Positions 26,139-34,093 of a DNA stretch of 64,000 bases are shown piece after piece; the stretch's first letter is position 1, and every line of letters begins with the position of its first letter. The stretch is taken from assembly GCF_001613145.1 (NCBI RefSeq), contig NZ_BDBU01000048.1, positions 58,089-122,088 of the forward strand, in the 5' to 3' direction. The notes below the pieces were generated by a model that was not told where the DNA came from, ran no database searches, and saw nothing but the letters and a program-made list of their open reading frames with translations. The position numbers and the translations under genes were made by a program. Source of the stretch: Nocardia jejuensis NBRC 103114 (GTDB lineage: Bacteria; Actinomycetota; Actinomycetes; Mycobacteriales; Mycobacteriaceae).

Positions 26139-28178
26139 CTACGCGCGGGAGGCCAGCGCGTCCGGGCGATCGGCTTCGTCCAGGAGTTTGGTGGCGATAT
26201 TGTCCAGGGCCTGGTCGAGCAGGGCGCGGTCCTGTGGGGCGTCGAGATCCCAGTCGTCGAGCTGGTTTTCGAGCCACCCGCGCCACGCCGTGCGCACCCG
26301 GTCGATCTCCCGGGTGCCCTTGCCGGTGAGGGTGAGCCGGTCGCCGTCGCGCAGCACCAGTCCATCGCGCTCGGCCTTGGCGAACACCGGATCGACCACT
26401 TCCGGCGGCACGAAGTGGGTTCGGGCGATGTCGGCGGCGGTGACCGACCCGCGCAGACGGTGGAAGAAGCGGACCTGGCCCAGCGCCCAGGCTTCGTCGC
26501 GAGAGAGCGAACTCCCCGCCGCCGCAAGGATTCCCGAGTCCGGGACGGCATTGTCGCGCAGCTTGCGCAGAATCTTGGCGACCGAACGTTCCAGCTGCAC
26601 GGCACGATCGGAGGAGTCCGGCACCGCGAAGCCGTCACCGACGTTCGACGCGTCCGCGCGGGCGCTGTCGCGCAGCGGCACCTCCTTGAGGAACCACGCG
26701 ATCACGAAGCCCAGCACCGCGACCGGAACCACCCAGCGGAACACGTAGTCGATGGAGGTGGCATAGGCATCGATGATCGGCCCGGCCTGCTCGGCGGGAA
26801 GCCGGCGCAGCAGTTCCGGATTCTGCGCCGTATCCGGCGGCACCTTCGTCTGCACCAGTGCCGCACCGAGATTCGGCCCGATCTGATTGGTGTACAGCGT
26901 GCCGAAGACCGTGGTGCCGAACGCGCTGCCGATGGTCCGGAAGAAGGTCACTCCGGAGGTGGCGGTGCCCAGATCCGAATACGGCACGCTGTTCTGCACC
27001 GCGATGGTCAGCACCTGCATGGCCAGGCCGATGCCGAGGCCGAGCACGAGCATGTACAGCGACTGCGCCCACACGCTGGTGGAGGCGTTCATGGTCGACA
27101 TCAGATACAGCCCCAGCGCCATGATCGCGGTGCCCGCGATGGGGAACAGTTTGTAGCGCCCGGTCCGCCCGACCACCACGCCCGAGGTGATCGAGGTGGC
27201 GAACAGGCCGACCACCAGTGGCAGCGTCCGGATTCCCGAGGCGGTGGCCGAGACTCCCATCACGTACTGCAGGAAGGCGGGCAGATAGGTCATCGCGCCG
27301 AGCATGGCGAAACCTACGATGAAGCTCAGGATCGAGCAGACGGTGAAGACATTGCTGCGGAACAGGTGCATGGGCAGCATCGGGTCCTCGGCACGGAATT
27401 CCACCGCCACGAACCCGGCGAACGCCACCAGCGCGGCCGCGAAAAGGCCCAGGATCACCGCCGAGCCCCACGCGTATTCCTGTCCGCCCCATTCCAATCC
27501 GAGAATCAGGCAGGTGACGCCGATGGCGATGAGCGCGATGCCGAGGTAGTCGACGATCGGCTTGACCGCGTTGCGGACCACCGGGATGGTGCGCGCCGCG
27601 ACCAGGATCATGATGACCGCGATCGGCACGTTCACGTAGAAGCACCAGCGCCAGCTCAGGTGATCGGTGAACAGGCCGCCGAGGGTCGGGCCGATCACGG
27701 TGGTCACACCGAAGACCGCGCCGAGCCCGCCCTGATACTTGCCGCGTTCGCGCAGGGGGATGACGTCGGCGATCAGGGCCATGGCGGTGACCATCAGGCC
27801 GCCCGCGCCGAGTCCCTGCACCGCGCGCGCGGCGATCAGCAGCGTCATACCGTTGGCGAGTCCGGCGACCATCGAGCCGCAGATGAAGATGAAGCCGCTG
27901 AGTTGGAAGATGAGTTTGCGGCCGAACAGATCACCGAATTTGCCCGCGAGCGCGGTCGCGATGGCCTCGGCGACCAGGTACGAGGTGACGACCCAGGCCA
28001 TGTGCCCGGCTCCGCCCAGATCCGCGACGATGGTCGGCAGCGCGGTCGCCACGATGGTCGAGTCCAGCGCCGCCATCAGCATCCCCAGCACCACGGTGAG
28101 GAAGATGACGTTGATCCGCGCCTTGCTCAGCGCCTGGGGCGCGGAGGGGGCGGGGGCTACTGCGCCGGCACCGGTCAT
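26139..28178 (-). CDS. DHA2-family MFS multidrug exporter with C-terminal winged-helix domain
   Basis: The product is 679 residues. Residues 1-500 form a 14-helix drug:H+ antiporter: motif D1-like LDSTIVATALPTIVADLGG in helix 1, motif A GKFGDLFGRKLIF, and motif C-like GAVFGVTTVIGPTLGGLF. After the last helix, about 150 cytoplasmic residues (ending LDEADRPDALASRA) carry a MarR-like winged helix (RLRGSVTAADIARTHFVPPEVVD and LVLRDGDRLTLTGKGTREID). This architecture occurs in actinobacterial EmrB/QacA proteins. The start at 28178 has AATACT six bases before it; a small inverted repeat GCCCA-GTAT-TGGGC (28181-28194) overlaps that box. It is downstream of a TetR gene, which probably represses it. 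Confidence 0.88.
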   Translation of the reverse strand: MTGAGAVAPAPSAPQALSKARINVIFLTVVLGMLMAALDSTIVATALPTIVADLGGAGHMAWVVTSYLVAEAIATALAGKFGDLFGRKLIFQLSGFIFICGSMVAGLANGMTLLIAARAVQGLGAGGLMVTAMALIADVIPLRERGKYQGGLGAVFGVTTVIGPTLGGLFTDHLSWRWCFYVNVPIAVIMILVAARTIPVVRNAVKPIVDYLGIALIAIGVTCLILGLEWGGQEYAWGSAVILGLFAAALVAFAGFVAVEFRAEDPMLPMHLFRSNVFTVCSILSFIVGFAMLGAMTYLPAFLQYVMGVSATASGIRTLPLVVGLFATSITSGVVVGRTGRYKLFPIAGTAIMALGLYLMSTMNASTSVWAQSLYMLVLGLGIGLAMQVLTIAVQNSVPYSDLGTATSGVTFFRTIGSAFGTTVFGTLYTNQIGPNLGAALVQTKVPPDTAQNPELLRRLPAEQAGPIIDAYATSIDYVFRWVVPVAVLGFVIAWFLKEVPLRDSARADASNVGDGFAVPDSSDRAVQLERSVAKILRKLRDNAVPDSGILAAAGSSLSRDEAWALGQVRFFHRLRGSVTAADIARTHFVPPEVVDPVFAKAERDGLVLRDGDRLTLTGKGTREIDRVRTAWRGWLENQLDDWDLDAPQDRALLDQALDNIATKLLDEADRPDALASRA

Positions 28179-28274
28179 CGGCCCAGTATTGGGCGCTCAA
28201 CAGCGAACATCCAGCAACGACACGGCGACCCCGCGCCGACCGAGGCGGCGCCGCACGCCCCGGCGACCTTCAGC

Positions 28275-28940
28275 TCACCGAGCCGCACGCACCGCGTAGT
28301 CGCCGAGCGACGGTTCGAGGGTCTCGAAGGATTCGTTGATATAGCCGGTCAACACCTCGGAGATGGACTGGTTGGATTCACCCTCGACGGTGCGGCGGAC
28401 CGTCTCCTCGAACAGTGCGCGGTGTACGCCACCCAGCAGCGCCGCGGCGACGCGCGGAGCGAAGTCGCCTGCGGCCGAGTCGGTTTCGGCGGCGAGTTGC
28501 GCGGCCAGCAAACGCTCACGCTCCTCGTGGAATTCACGCAACCGCCCCACCAGGGCGGGACTGTCGGTGAGCAGGCGAGCGAACTCGGGTCCAGAGAAGC
28601 CCACGACCGCGTCCTGGTTCGCGGCAGCGGCGAGATAGGCGTCACGCAGGGCGGCCAGCGCGGATTCACCCGCCCGGCGCTCGCGCACGATCCGGGCCAG
28701 ACCGCCGGTGAACTCGTCGTGCAGATCCAGCACGAGGTCCTCTTTGCGAGGAAAGTAGTTGGTGACCGTCATCTTGGCGACATCGGCCGCGACGGCGATC
28801 TCGGCGATGGTCACATTGTCGAAGCCGCGCTCGAGGAACAGCAGTGTAGCCGTGTTCGAGATGTTCTGCCTGGTCTGCTGTTTTTTCCGCTCGCGCAGCC
28901 CCTGGGGGCGGATGCTGGTGTCAGCGGTCTGTGCGCTCAT
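28275..28940 (-). CDS. TetR-family regulator
   Basis: The product is 221 residues: an HTH near 15-65 with TIAEIAVAADVAKMTVTNYFPRKEDLV, the TetR signature, followed by an all-helical ligand domain. ATG 28940 is preferred over ATG 28952 because TATGCT lies exactly seven bases upstream, which predicts a leaderless mRNA. It is transcribed toward the MFS exporter (97 bases apart, same strand) and is divergent from a sigma-factor gene, with a 17-bp palindrome over the sigma promoter. Confidence 0.87.
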   Translation of the reverse strand: MSAQTADTSIRPQGLRERKKQQTRQNISNTATLLFLERGFDNVTIAEIAVAADVAKMTVTNYFPRKEDLVLDLHDEFTGGLARIVRERRAGESALAALRDAYLAAAANQDAVVGFSGPEFARLLTDSPALVGRLREFHEERERLLAAQLAAETDSAAGDFAPRVAAALLGGVHRALFEETVRRTVEGESNQSISEVLTGYINESFETLEPSLGDYAVRAAR

Positions 28941-28977
28941 GGGAATGAGCATATCTAATTTCGTCCCAATTTCATTG

Positions 28978-29006
28978 TTGACATATTTTTAGGTCTGATC
29001 TAAATT
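28978..29006 (+). promoter_or_regulatory. Sigma-factor gene promoter with overlapping TetR-type palindrome
   Basis: TTGACA (28978-28983), a 17-base spacer and TAAATT (29001-29006) form a near-consensus promoter. The palindrome TTTAGGTCTGATCTAAA (28988-29004; arms match at seven of eight) covers the spacer and -10, so a bound repressor would block it. Confidence 0.65.
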
Positions 29007-29031
29007 TATCTGCGTCGCCGAAGGGCGCACC

Positions 29032-30003
29032 ATGCCCGTCACCACCACCATCACCACCATCAGCGAAGATCCGATCAAGGACTACCTGCGTCAGATCGGG
29101 CGCACCGCACTGCTCACAGGAGCCGACGAGTACGCCATCGGCGAGCGCATGGAGGCGGGTCGGCTGGCACAGCAGCGACTCGACGAGAACCCCGATGCCC
29201 CACACGAACTCGACGCAACAGAACTCGACGCAACGGAACTCGACGACACAGAGCGCCGCGCGCTGCAGCGCGCCGTCGCCGACGGACGCCGGGCCAAAGA
29301 CCATATGGTGCGGGCGAATCTGCGCCTGGTGGTGTCCATCGCCAAGCACTACCCGACCCCCACCGGCATGTCCCTGCTGGACCTGATCCAGGAGGGCACC
29401 CTCGGCCTGATCCGCGCGACGGAGAAATTCGAGCATCGGCGCGGATTGAAGTTCTCCACCTACGCCACCTGGTGGATCCGGCAGTCCATCGGCCGGGCAC
29501 TGGCCGATCAGGCCCGCACCATCCGCATTCCGGTGCACGTGGTGGAGGTGCTGAACCGGGTCGTGCGCACCGAGCGGGCGATGACCCAGCGCCTGGGTCG
29601 CGACGTCACCACCGAGGAGGTGGCCGCCGAGTTGGAGCTTCCGGTCGCGCAGGTGCGCGACGTCATGCGGCATGGGCGCGAACCGATTTCGCTGCACACG
29701 CCGGTCGGCGAGGATGCCGAACTGGGCGCGCTCATCGCCGACAGCGCGCCGGATCCGTCGGTGACGGTCACCGAATCGGCACTGCGCGGACAGATCGTGC
29801 TGGCGCTGGGCACTCTGCCCGAACGCGAGGCACAGGTGATCGCGCTGCGCTACGGATTGGACGGCGCGGACCCGCGCACGCTCGAGGAGGTCGGGCGGCT
29901 GTTCGGCGTGTCCCGGGAGCGAATCCGCCAGATCGAGGCCAAGGCCATGCAGAAATTGCGACAGCCGTCCCGCGCGCGGGTACTCGAGGGCATGCTGGGG
30001 TAG
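29032..30003 (+). CDS. Group 2 sigma-70 factor (SigB-like)
   Basis: The product is 323 residues. Region 1.2 is at 13-45 (DPIKDYLRQIGRTALLT), region 2 near 85-160 (ANLRLVVSIAKHY, LLDLIQEGTLGLIRATEKF, FSTYATWWIRQSIGRA), region 3 follows, and region 4 ends with TLEEVGRLFGVSRERIRQIEAK. It lacks the long acidic region 1.1 of the primary sigma, as expected for a SigB/HrdB-paralogue. A short in-frame repeat ELDATELDATELDD sits between regions 1.2 and 2. AAGGG lies seven bases before the ATG. Unusually, it is divergent from a TetR gene whose operator appears to cover its promoter, so it may be induced by a small ligand. Confidence 0.9.
   Translation: MPVTTTITTISEDPIKDYLRQIGRTALLTGADEYAIGERMEAGRLAQQRLDENPDAPHELDATELDATELDDTERRALQRAVADGRRAKDHMVRANLRLVVSIAKHYPTPTGMSLLDLIQEGTLGLIRATEKFEHRRGLKFSTYATWWIRQSIGRALADQARTIRIPVHVVEVLNRVVRTERAMTQRLGRDVTTEEVAAELELPVAQVRDVMRHGREPISLHTPVGEDAELGALIADSAPDPSVTVTESALRGQIVLALGTLPEREAQVIALRYGLDGADPRTLEEVGRLFGVSRERIRQIEAKAMQKLRQPSRARVLEGMLG
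29205..29250 (+). repeat. 15-bp in-frame tandem repeat in the sigma gene
   Basis: About three copies of a unit like GAACTCGACGCAACR encode the five-residue period ELDAT. The repeat is within the flexible region between sigma domains 1.2 and 2. Confidence 0.8.
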
Positions 30004-30118
30004 CCCTGCGAGAACATGCTGAGACAGCGCACCTATCGCCGGAACTTACTCTGAAGTAAGGTCAGGGCAGCGAGTGCGACGAAGCACCACGAACGCCGAA
30101 CCTGTGAGGTCAACAGAC

Positions 30119-30994
30119 ATGGCATGGAAGCCAAGCGAAATCTCGGATCAGTCCGGGCGCACCTTCGTGATCACCGGAGCCAACGGCGGAATCGGCGAGC
30201 AGACCACCAAGGTCCTGGCGAGCAAGGGCGCCACGGTGATCATGGCCTGCCGCAACGCCGCCAAGGCACAGGAGGTCGCCGACGGCATCGAGGGTGATGT
30301 GTGCGTCGCCGCGCTCGATCTGGCCAGCCTCGAGTCGGTCCGCGCGTTCGCCGAGAGCACCGGCGAATTCGATGTGCTGCTCAACAATGCCGGACTGATG
30401 AACATCCCGTTCTCGCGTACCGCGGACGGCTTCGAAACCCAGTGGGGCGTCAACCATCTGGGTCACTACGCGCTGACCGGGCTGCTGCTGGACAAGATCA
30501 AGGACCGGGTGGTCACGCTCGCCTCGATCGCGCACAAGCAGACCCCCAAGCTGTGGGTCGACGACCTCAATTACGAAAACCGGCGCTATCAGCGCAATCT
30601 CGCCTATGCGCAGTCCAAGCTGTCCAATCTCATGTTCGCGCGCGAGCTGCAGCGACGGCTCACCGAGGCCGGTTCGGCCAAGCGCTCGTACGGTGTGCAC
30701 CCCGGTGTCTCGGCCACGGATCTGTTCGCGCGCACCGAGACTCCGCTGGACAAGATCTCCAAGCCGTTCATCCGGCTGATCGGCCACTCCCCCGCGCAGG
30801 CCGCGCACTCCTCGCTCTTCGCGGCCACCGACCCCGATGCCGACCCGACCGTCTACTGGGGCCCGACCCGGCTGCGCGGATCCCAGGGTCCGGTCGAACC
30901 GTCGCCGTCCTCGAAGCTCTCGCAGAACAAGGACATGTGGCGGCGACTGTGGGACGAGTCCGAGCGGCTCACCGGAGTGACCTACAAGTTCTGA
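30119..30994 (+). CDS. Short-chain dehydrogenase/reductase (retinol-dehydrogenase-like)
   Basis: The product is 291 residues: TGANGGIG near 19-26 (cofactor), NNAG near 85-88, catalytic Tyr and Lys in YAQSK near 162-166, and a catalytic Ser in TLASIAHKQ. The WGVNHLGHYALTGLLL segment is typical of the retinol-dehydrogenase-like SDR group common in actinobacteria. ATG 30119 follows GAGG by nine bases. It is monocistronic: the sigma gene ends 115 bases upstream and a perfect 14-bp hairpin follows. Confidence 0.88.
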   Translation: MAWKPSEISDQSGRTFVITGANGGIGEQTTKVLASKGATVIMACRNAAKAQEVADGIEGDVCVAALDLASLESVRAFAESTGEFDVLLNNAGLMNIPFSRTADGFETQWGVNHLGHYALTGLLLDKIKDRVVTLASIAHKQTPKLWVDDLNYENRRYQRNLAYAQSKLSNLMFARELQRRLTEAGSAKRSYGVHPGVSATDLFARTETPLDKISKPFIRLIGHSPAQAAHSSLFAATDPDADPTVYWGPTRLRGSQGPVEPSPSSKLSQNKDMWRRLWDESERLTGVTYKF

Positions 30995-31054
30995 CATCCG
31001 GCTCGACCCGCCACCATGCTCGATCCGGGCGGTGAACAGGTCCCGCTGACGCCT

Positions 31055-31088
31055 CGTGCCCGCTCCACACCCGGAGCGGGCACGAGTC
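31055..31088 (+). terminator. Terminator after the SDR gene
   Basis: CTCGTGCCCGCTCC and GGAGCGGGCACGAG form a perfect 14-bp stem with a six-base loop. The remaining region up to 31297 has no gene but holds an operator-like inverted repeat at 31258-31280. Confidence 0.85.
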
Positions 31089-31257
31089 ATCTGTCGAGCC
31101 CCAGGGTTCTCCCACCCGGCACGCCCTGGCGCTTCCGCGTCGCAGCTGTCGCGGCGAGGACCGGGACGACATGCCTGAACTCGACGGGCCGTCCCCGGAC
31201 CCTCCGGTGGCCCGTGCCCTGACCCGGTGGCCTGCGCGCCCATCCAGTTGCCCATCC

Positions 31258-31280
31258 CCTACTACGCAGCTCGTAGTAGG
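31258..31280. promoter_or_regulatory. Perfect inverted repeat upstream of lprD
   Basis: CCTACTACG-CAGCT-CGTAGTAGG, 9-bp perfect arms around five bases. It covers the -35 position relative to a TACCGT -10 box (31285-31290) that lies seven bases before the GTG start at 31298, so it is a likely repressor site for the lprD-DUF3817 pair. The binding protein is unknown. Confidence 0.6.
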
Positions 31281-31297
31281 CGGGTACCGTGGAGGTC

Positions 31298-31741
31298 GTG
31301 TCCGCTCCCCAACGCCGCCCGGCCCTGATCCTTTTCGTGGTCGTGGCATTCGCGGCCTGCCTGGGCCTCGGCTACTGGCAGTGGGGTCGCTTCGAATCGG
31401 GCGGCGGCACGTACCAGAACCTCGGCTATGCCCTGCAGTGGCCACTGTTCGCCGGGTTCGTGGTGTGGGCCTATGTTCGCTTCGTCCGGCTAGAGCGCGA
31501 CGCGGCCGAGCAGGAGAGCGCGTCCGCGCCGGTGAGCGGAGGCGCCGATATCGTCCGCGCCACCCGGCCCAAACCCGTCGCCGCGCGCGAGATACCCGCG
31601 GGCCTGCTGCCGGAGCGCCCGAAGACGGCCCCGCAAGCCGATCCGGAGACCGCCGAATACAACCGATACCTGGCCGAACTGCACGCGTCCGATATGGCCG
31701 AGCGGGTTCGCACCGCCGGTCTGCACACCGACCAGAGCTGA
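31298..31741 (+). CDS. lprD: LprD-like conserved membrane protein (Rv1343c homologue)
   Basis: The product is 147 residues. After RRPALILFVVVAFAACLGLGYWQWGRFES comes GGTYQNLGYALQWPLFAGF, then a second hydrophobic segment, then a polar tail with EIPAGLLPERPK and a YNRYLAEL motif; this is the pattern I recall for mycobacterial LprD. The AFAAC motif is a poor lipobox, so lipidation is doubtful and two membrane helices look more likely. GTG 31298 is chosen over 31289 because TACCGT ends seven bases before it. The downstream DUF3817 gene is probably in the same operon, as in M. tuberculosis. Confidence 0.8.
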   Translation: MSAPQRRPALILFVVVAFAACLGLGYWQWGRFESGGGTYQNLGYALQWPLFAGFVVWAYVRFVRLERDAAEQESASAPVSGGADIVRATRPKPVAAREIPAGLLPERPKTAPQADPETAEYNRYLAELHASDMAERVRTAGLHTDQS

Positions 31742-31784
31742 CCGAAACCCCGACACCGACATTTCGACACCGAGAGGACGCCGG

Positions 31785-32216
31785 TTGACCACGCGCGACA
31801 ACTCCGCCGATTCCCCTGCCGCCCTGGGCCAGGACGGCGCGGCGACGAGTGAGACCACCCTCGCACCCCGTCCGCTCGGCGCCGCCGCACCCGAGAAGAT
31901 CCGCGGCGCGCTCTCGCGCTACCGGATCCTGGCCTGGATCACCGGCCTCTGGCTGCTGGTACTCACCGGCGAGATGGTCTACAAGTACCTGCTGCTCGAG
32001 GACAGCAGCACCGCGCCGCACTGGCTCTTCTACATCGGCCAGGTGCACGGGCTGTTCTACATGCTGTACCTGGTCTTCACCATCGACCTCGGCATCAAGG
32101 CGCGCTGGAAGCCGGTGACCACCCTGCTCACCTGCCTCGCGGGCACGATTCCGTTCCTGTCCTTCGTGTTCGAGCACTGGCGGACCCGAGATGTGAAGGC
32201 CGCCTTCGACCTCTGA
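31785..32216 (+). CDS. DUF3817 integral membrane protein
   Basis: The product is 143 residues with an N-terminal polar segment and three membrane helices (ILAWITGLWLLVLTGEMVYKYL, IGQVHGLFYMLYLVFTIDL, TLLTCLAGTIPFLSFVFE), ending with the family motif FEHW. The start is a TTG at 31785: GAGAGG lies seven bases upstream and no other initiator exists nearby. Homologous to Rv1342c by position and pattern. Function unknown. A perfect bidirectional terminator follows. Confidence 0.85.
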   Translation: MTTRDNSADSPAALGQDGAATSETTLAPRPLGAAAPEKIRGALSRYRILAWITGLWLLVLTGEMVYKYLLLEDSSTAPHWLFYIGQVHGLFYMLYLVFTIDLGIKARWKPVTTLLTCLAGTIPFLSFVFEHWRTRDVKAAFDL

Positions 32217-32233
32217 GAACGCCACGAGAATTC

Positions 32234-32272
32234 GACCGCGCCCCCGCCGGAGATCCCGGCGGGGGCGCGGTC
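32234..32272. terminator. Bidirectional terminator between DUF3817 and rdgB
   Basis: A perfect 17-bp stem (GACCGCGCCCCCGCCGG with its complement) and a five-base loop AGATC lie between the two convergent stops. Confidence 0.9.
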
Positions 32273-32285
32273 GTAGGTCAGGGTT

Positions 32286-32894
32286 TCAGTCCTTCGCGAG
32301 CGCCGCCAGGGCGGGCAGCAGCTGCCGCAGGGCGCGACCCCGATGCGATGCCGCATCCTTCTCGGCCGGGGTGAGCTGGGCGGCGGACACGGTTCCGCCC
32401 TCCGGAACGAACAGCGGGTCGTAGCCGAAACCGCCGTCGCCCACCGGATTCCGGGAGATGACACCGGGCCATTCCCCGCGCACCACGGTCTCGACACCGT
32501 CGGCGACCAGGGCACAGGTGGAGACGAAGCTCGCGCCGCGCCGCTCGTCCGGGACGTCGCCGAGCTGGGCCAGCAGCAGGGCGTTGTTGGCCTCGTCGTT
32601 GCCGTGCGTACCGGACCAGCGCGCCGACAGCACACCGGGCATACCGTTGAGCGCATCCACGGCGATACCGGAATCGTCTGCGACACAAGGGATTCCGGTG
32701 GCAGCGAAGCCGTCTCGGGCCTTGGCGAGCGCGTTCTCCTCGAAGGTGGCCCCGGTTTCGGGAGCCTCCTCGTAGGGTGGGACGTCGTTGAGGCCCACGA
32801 TCTCGACGCCGGCGATACCGGCTTCGTCCAGAATGCGGCGAAGCTCGTTGAGCTTCTTGGCATTACGGCTGGCCACCAGAAGTCGAGCGGTCAT
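32286..32894 (-). CDS. rdgB: RdgB/HAM1-family dITP/XTP pyrophosphatase
   Basis: The product is 202 residues and removes non-canonical purine nucleotides (dITP, XTP) from the pool. The N-terminal motif LLVASRNAKKLNELRRIL, the substrate-binding SGI in ADDSGIAVDAL, and FGYDPLF are diagnostic. The start overlaps the rph stop as ATGA, so the two are translationally coupled, as in M. tuberculosis Rv1341/Rv1340. Confidence 0.95.
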   Translation of the reverse strand: MTARLLVASRNAKKLNELRRILDEAGIAGVEIVGLNDVPPYEEAPETGATFEENALAKARDGFAATGIPCVADDSGIAVDALNGMPGVLSARWSGTHGNDEANNALLLAQLGDVPDERRGASFVSTCALVADGVETVVRGEWPGVISRNPVGDGGFGYDPLFVPEGGTVSAAQLTPAEKDAASHRGRALRQLLPALAALAKD

Positions 32895-33661
32895 TTCTTC
32901 TTCGTTTCCGACGGCTCCGGGAGCACACCCGGATACGGCAGGGCGAGGGCTTGTTTCTGCACTACGAAGAGCTGCTCGCAGCCCGCGAGGGCGGAGTCGA
33001 GCAGCTTGTCCAGGGTGGAGCGCGGGAAGGTCGCGCCCTCACCGGTGCCCTGGATCTCGACCAGCGTGCCGGTATCGGTGGCGACCACGTTCATGTCGAC
33101 CTCGGCGCGCGAATCCTCCTCGTACGGAAGGTCCAGGCGCACGCGGCCGTCCACCACGCCGACGCTCACCGCGGCGATGGCGCAGGAGATCGGCTGCGGA
33201 TCGGCCAGGCGGCCCGCGGCGGCCAGATAGGTGACCGCGTCCGAGAGCGCGACGTACGCGCCGGTGATCGCCGCGGTGCGGGTGCCGCCGTCGGCCTGCA
33301 GCACGTCGCAGTCCAGGGCGATGGTGTTCTCGCCGATCGCGGCCAGGTCGATGCAGGCGCGCAGCGAGCGGCCGATCAGGCGCGAGATCTCCTGGGTGCG
33401 GCCACCGACCCTGCCCTTCACCGACTCTCGGCCCGAGCGGGTGTGCGTCGCGGCGGGCAGCATCGCGTATTCGGCTGTCAGCCAGCCCAATCCGGAATCG
33501 CGACGCCACGGCGGCACGCCCTCGGTCACACTCGCGGTGCACATCACCCGGGTCCCACCGAACTCCACCAGCACCGAACCCGCCGGATGCGAGGTGAACC
33601 CCCGGGTGATCCGTACCTCGCGGAGTTCGTCATCCGCTCTGCCATCGGCTCGTTTAGACAC
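32891..33661 (-). CDS. rph: Ribonuclease PH
   Basis: The product is 256 residues. It trims the 3' ends of tRNA precursors by phosphorolysis. Conserved elements: REVRITRGFTSHPAGSVLVE, TRTAAITGAYVAL and LPYEEDSRAEVDMNVV, which hold the phosphate and metal sites. GTG 33661 is preferred (over GTG 33667) because TAGCCT ends six bases before it and it aligns with the mycobacterial N-terminus (SKREDGR). It is coupled to rdgB. Its promoter lies next to the repeat-rich intergenic region. Confidence 0.95.
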   Translation of the reverse strand: MSKRADGRADDELREVRITRGFTSHPAGSVLVEFGGTRVMCTASVTEGVPPWRRDSGLGWLTAEYAMLPAATHTRSGRESVKGRVGGRTQEISRLIGRSLRACIDLAAIGENTIALDCDVLQADGGTRTAAITGAYVALSDAVTYLAAAGRLADPQPISCAIAAVSVGVVDGRVRLDLPYEEDSRAEVDMNVVATDTGTLVEIQGTGEGATFPRSTLDKLLDSALAGCEQLFVVQKQALALPYPGVLPEPSETKKK

Positions 33662-33682
33662 GGCCACAGGCTATACGGTCCC

Positions 33683-33959
33683 GCCTCTCCGGAGCCTCAG
33701 CGGGCGACTGGGAGCCGTCGGCCGTCATGCACCCTAGTGGCGGTCAGGTACCGAATCCATTTTGGACGTACCCGGTGAGTTACCCCGAACGGAACGAGAT
33801 CAGTTGTCCCGTTCGGTCACGCCTTTTCGGAGTCTCAGCGGGTAGCTGGGAGTCGTCGGCTGTCGTGCACCCGTGGTGGCGGTCAGGTACCGAATCCATT
33901 TTGGACGTATCCAGTGATTTGCCCCGATCGGAACGAGATCAGTTGTCCCGTTCGGAGAC
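33683..33959. repeat. Tandem duplication of about 138 bp
   Basis: Bases 33683-33820 and 33821-33959 are two diverged direct copies. Identical stretches include GGTACCGAATCCATTTTGGA and GGAACGAGATCAGTTGTCCC, while other positions differ by scattered substitutions and one single-base indel. No coding frame is conserved across both copies, so this looks like non-coding DNA. It fills most of the 432-bp gap between rph and the phosphodiesterase gene. Confidence 0.85.
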
Positions 33960-34060
33960 GGGGACGGGGACGGTTGTCCCGATCGAGGCGGGGACGGGGA
34001 CGGTTGTCCCGATCGGGGACAGGGACAGGGACGGGGACAGGGGTGTCCCGGTCTGGATGG
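33955..34060. repeat. 30-bp minisatellite and GGGACR-rich array
   Basis: Two adjacent 30-bp units (33955-33984 and 33985-34014) each contain GGGGACGGGGACGGTTGTCC; degenerate GGGACA/GGGACG hexamers follow to about 34055. TGTCCC and GGGACA occur in inverted orientation, so the transcript could fold into hairpins and may terminate the upstream gene. Confidence 0.8.
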
Positions 34061-34093
34061 GATCGGTTGTTCTGGGTGGGGAGGGGGAAGGGG

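Noticed and set aside
33955..34014. Two 30-bp repeats considered as a CRISPR remnant
   Set aside because: The units are directly adjacent with no spacers and are low-complexity GGGACG sequence; no cas genes are near.
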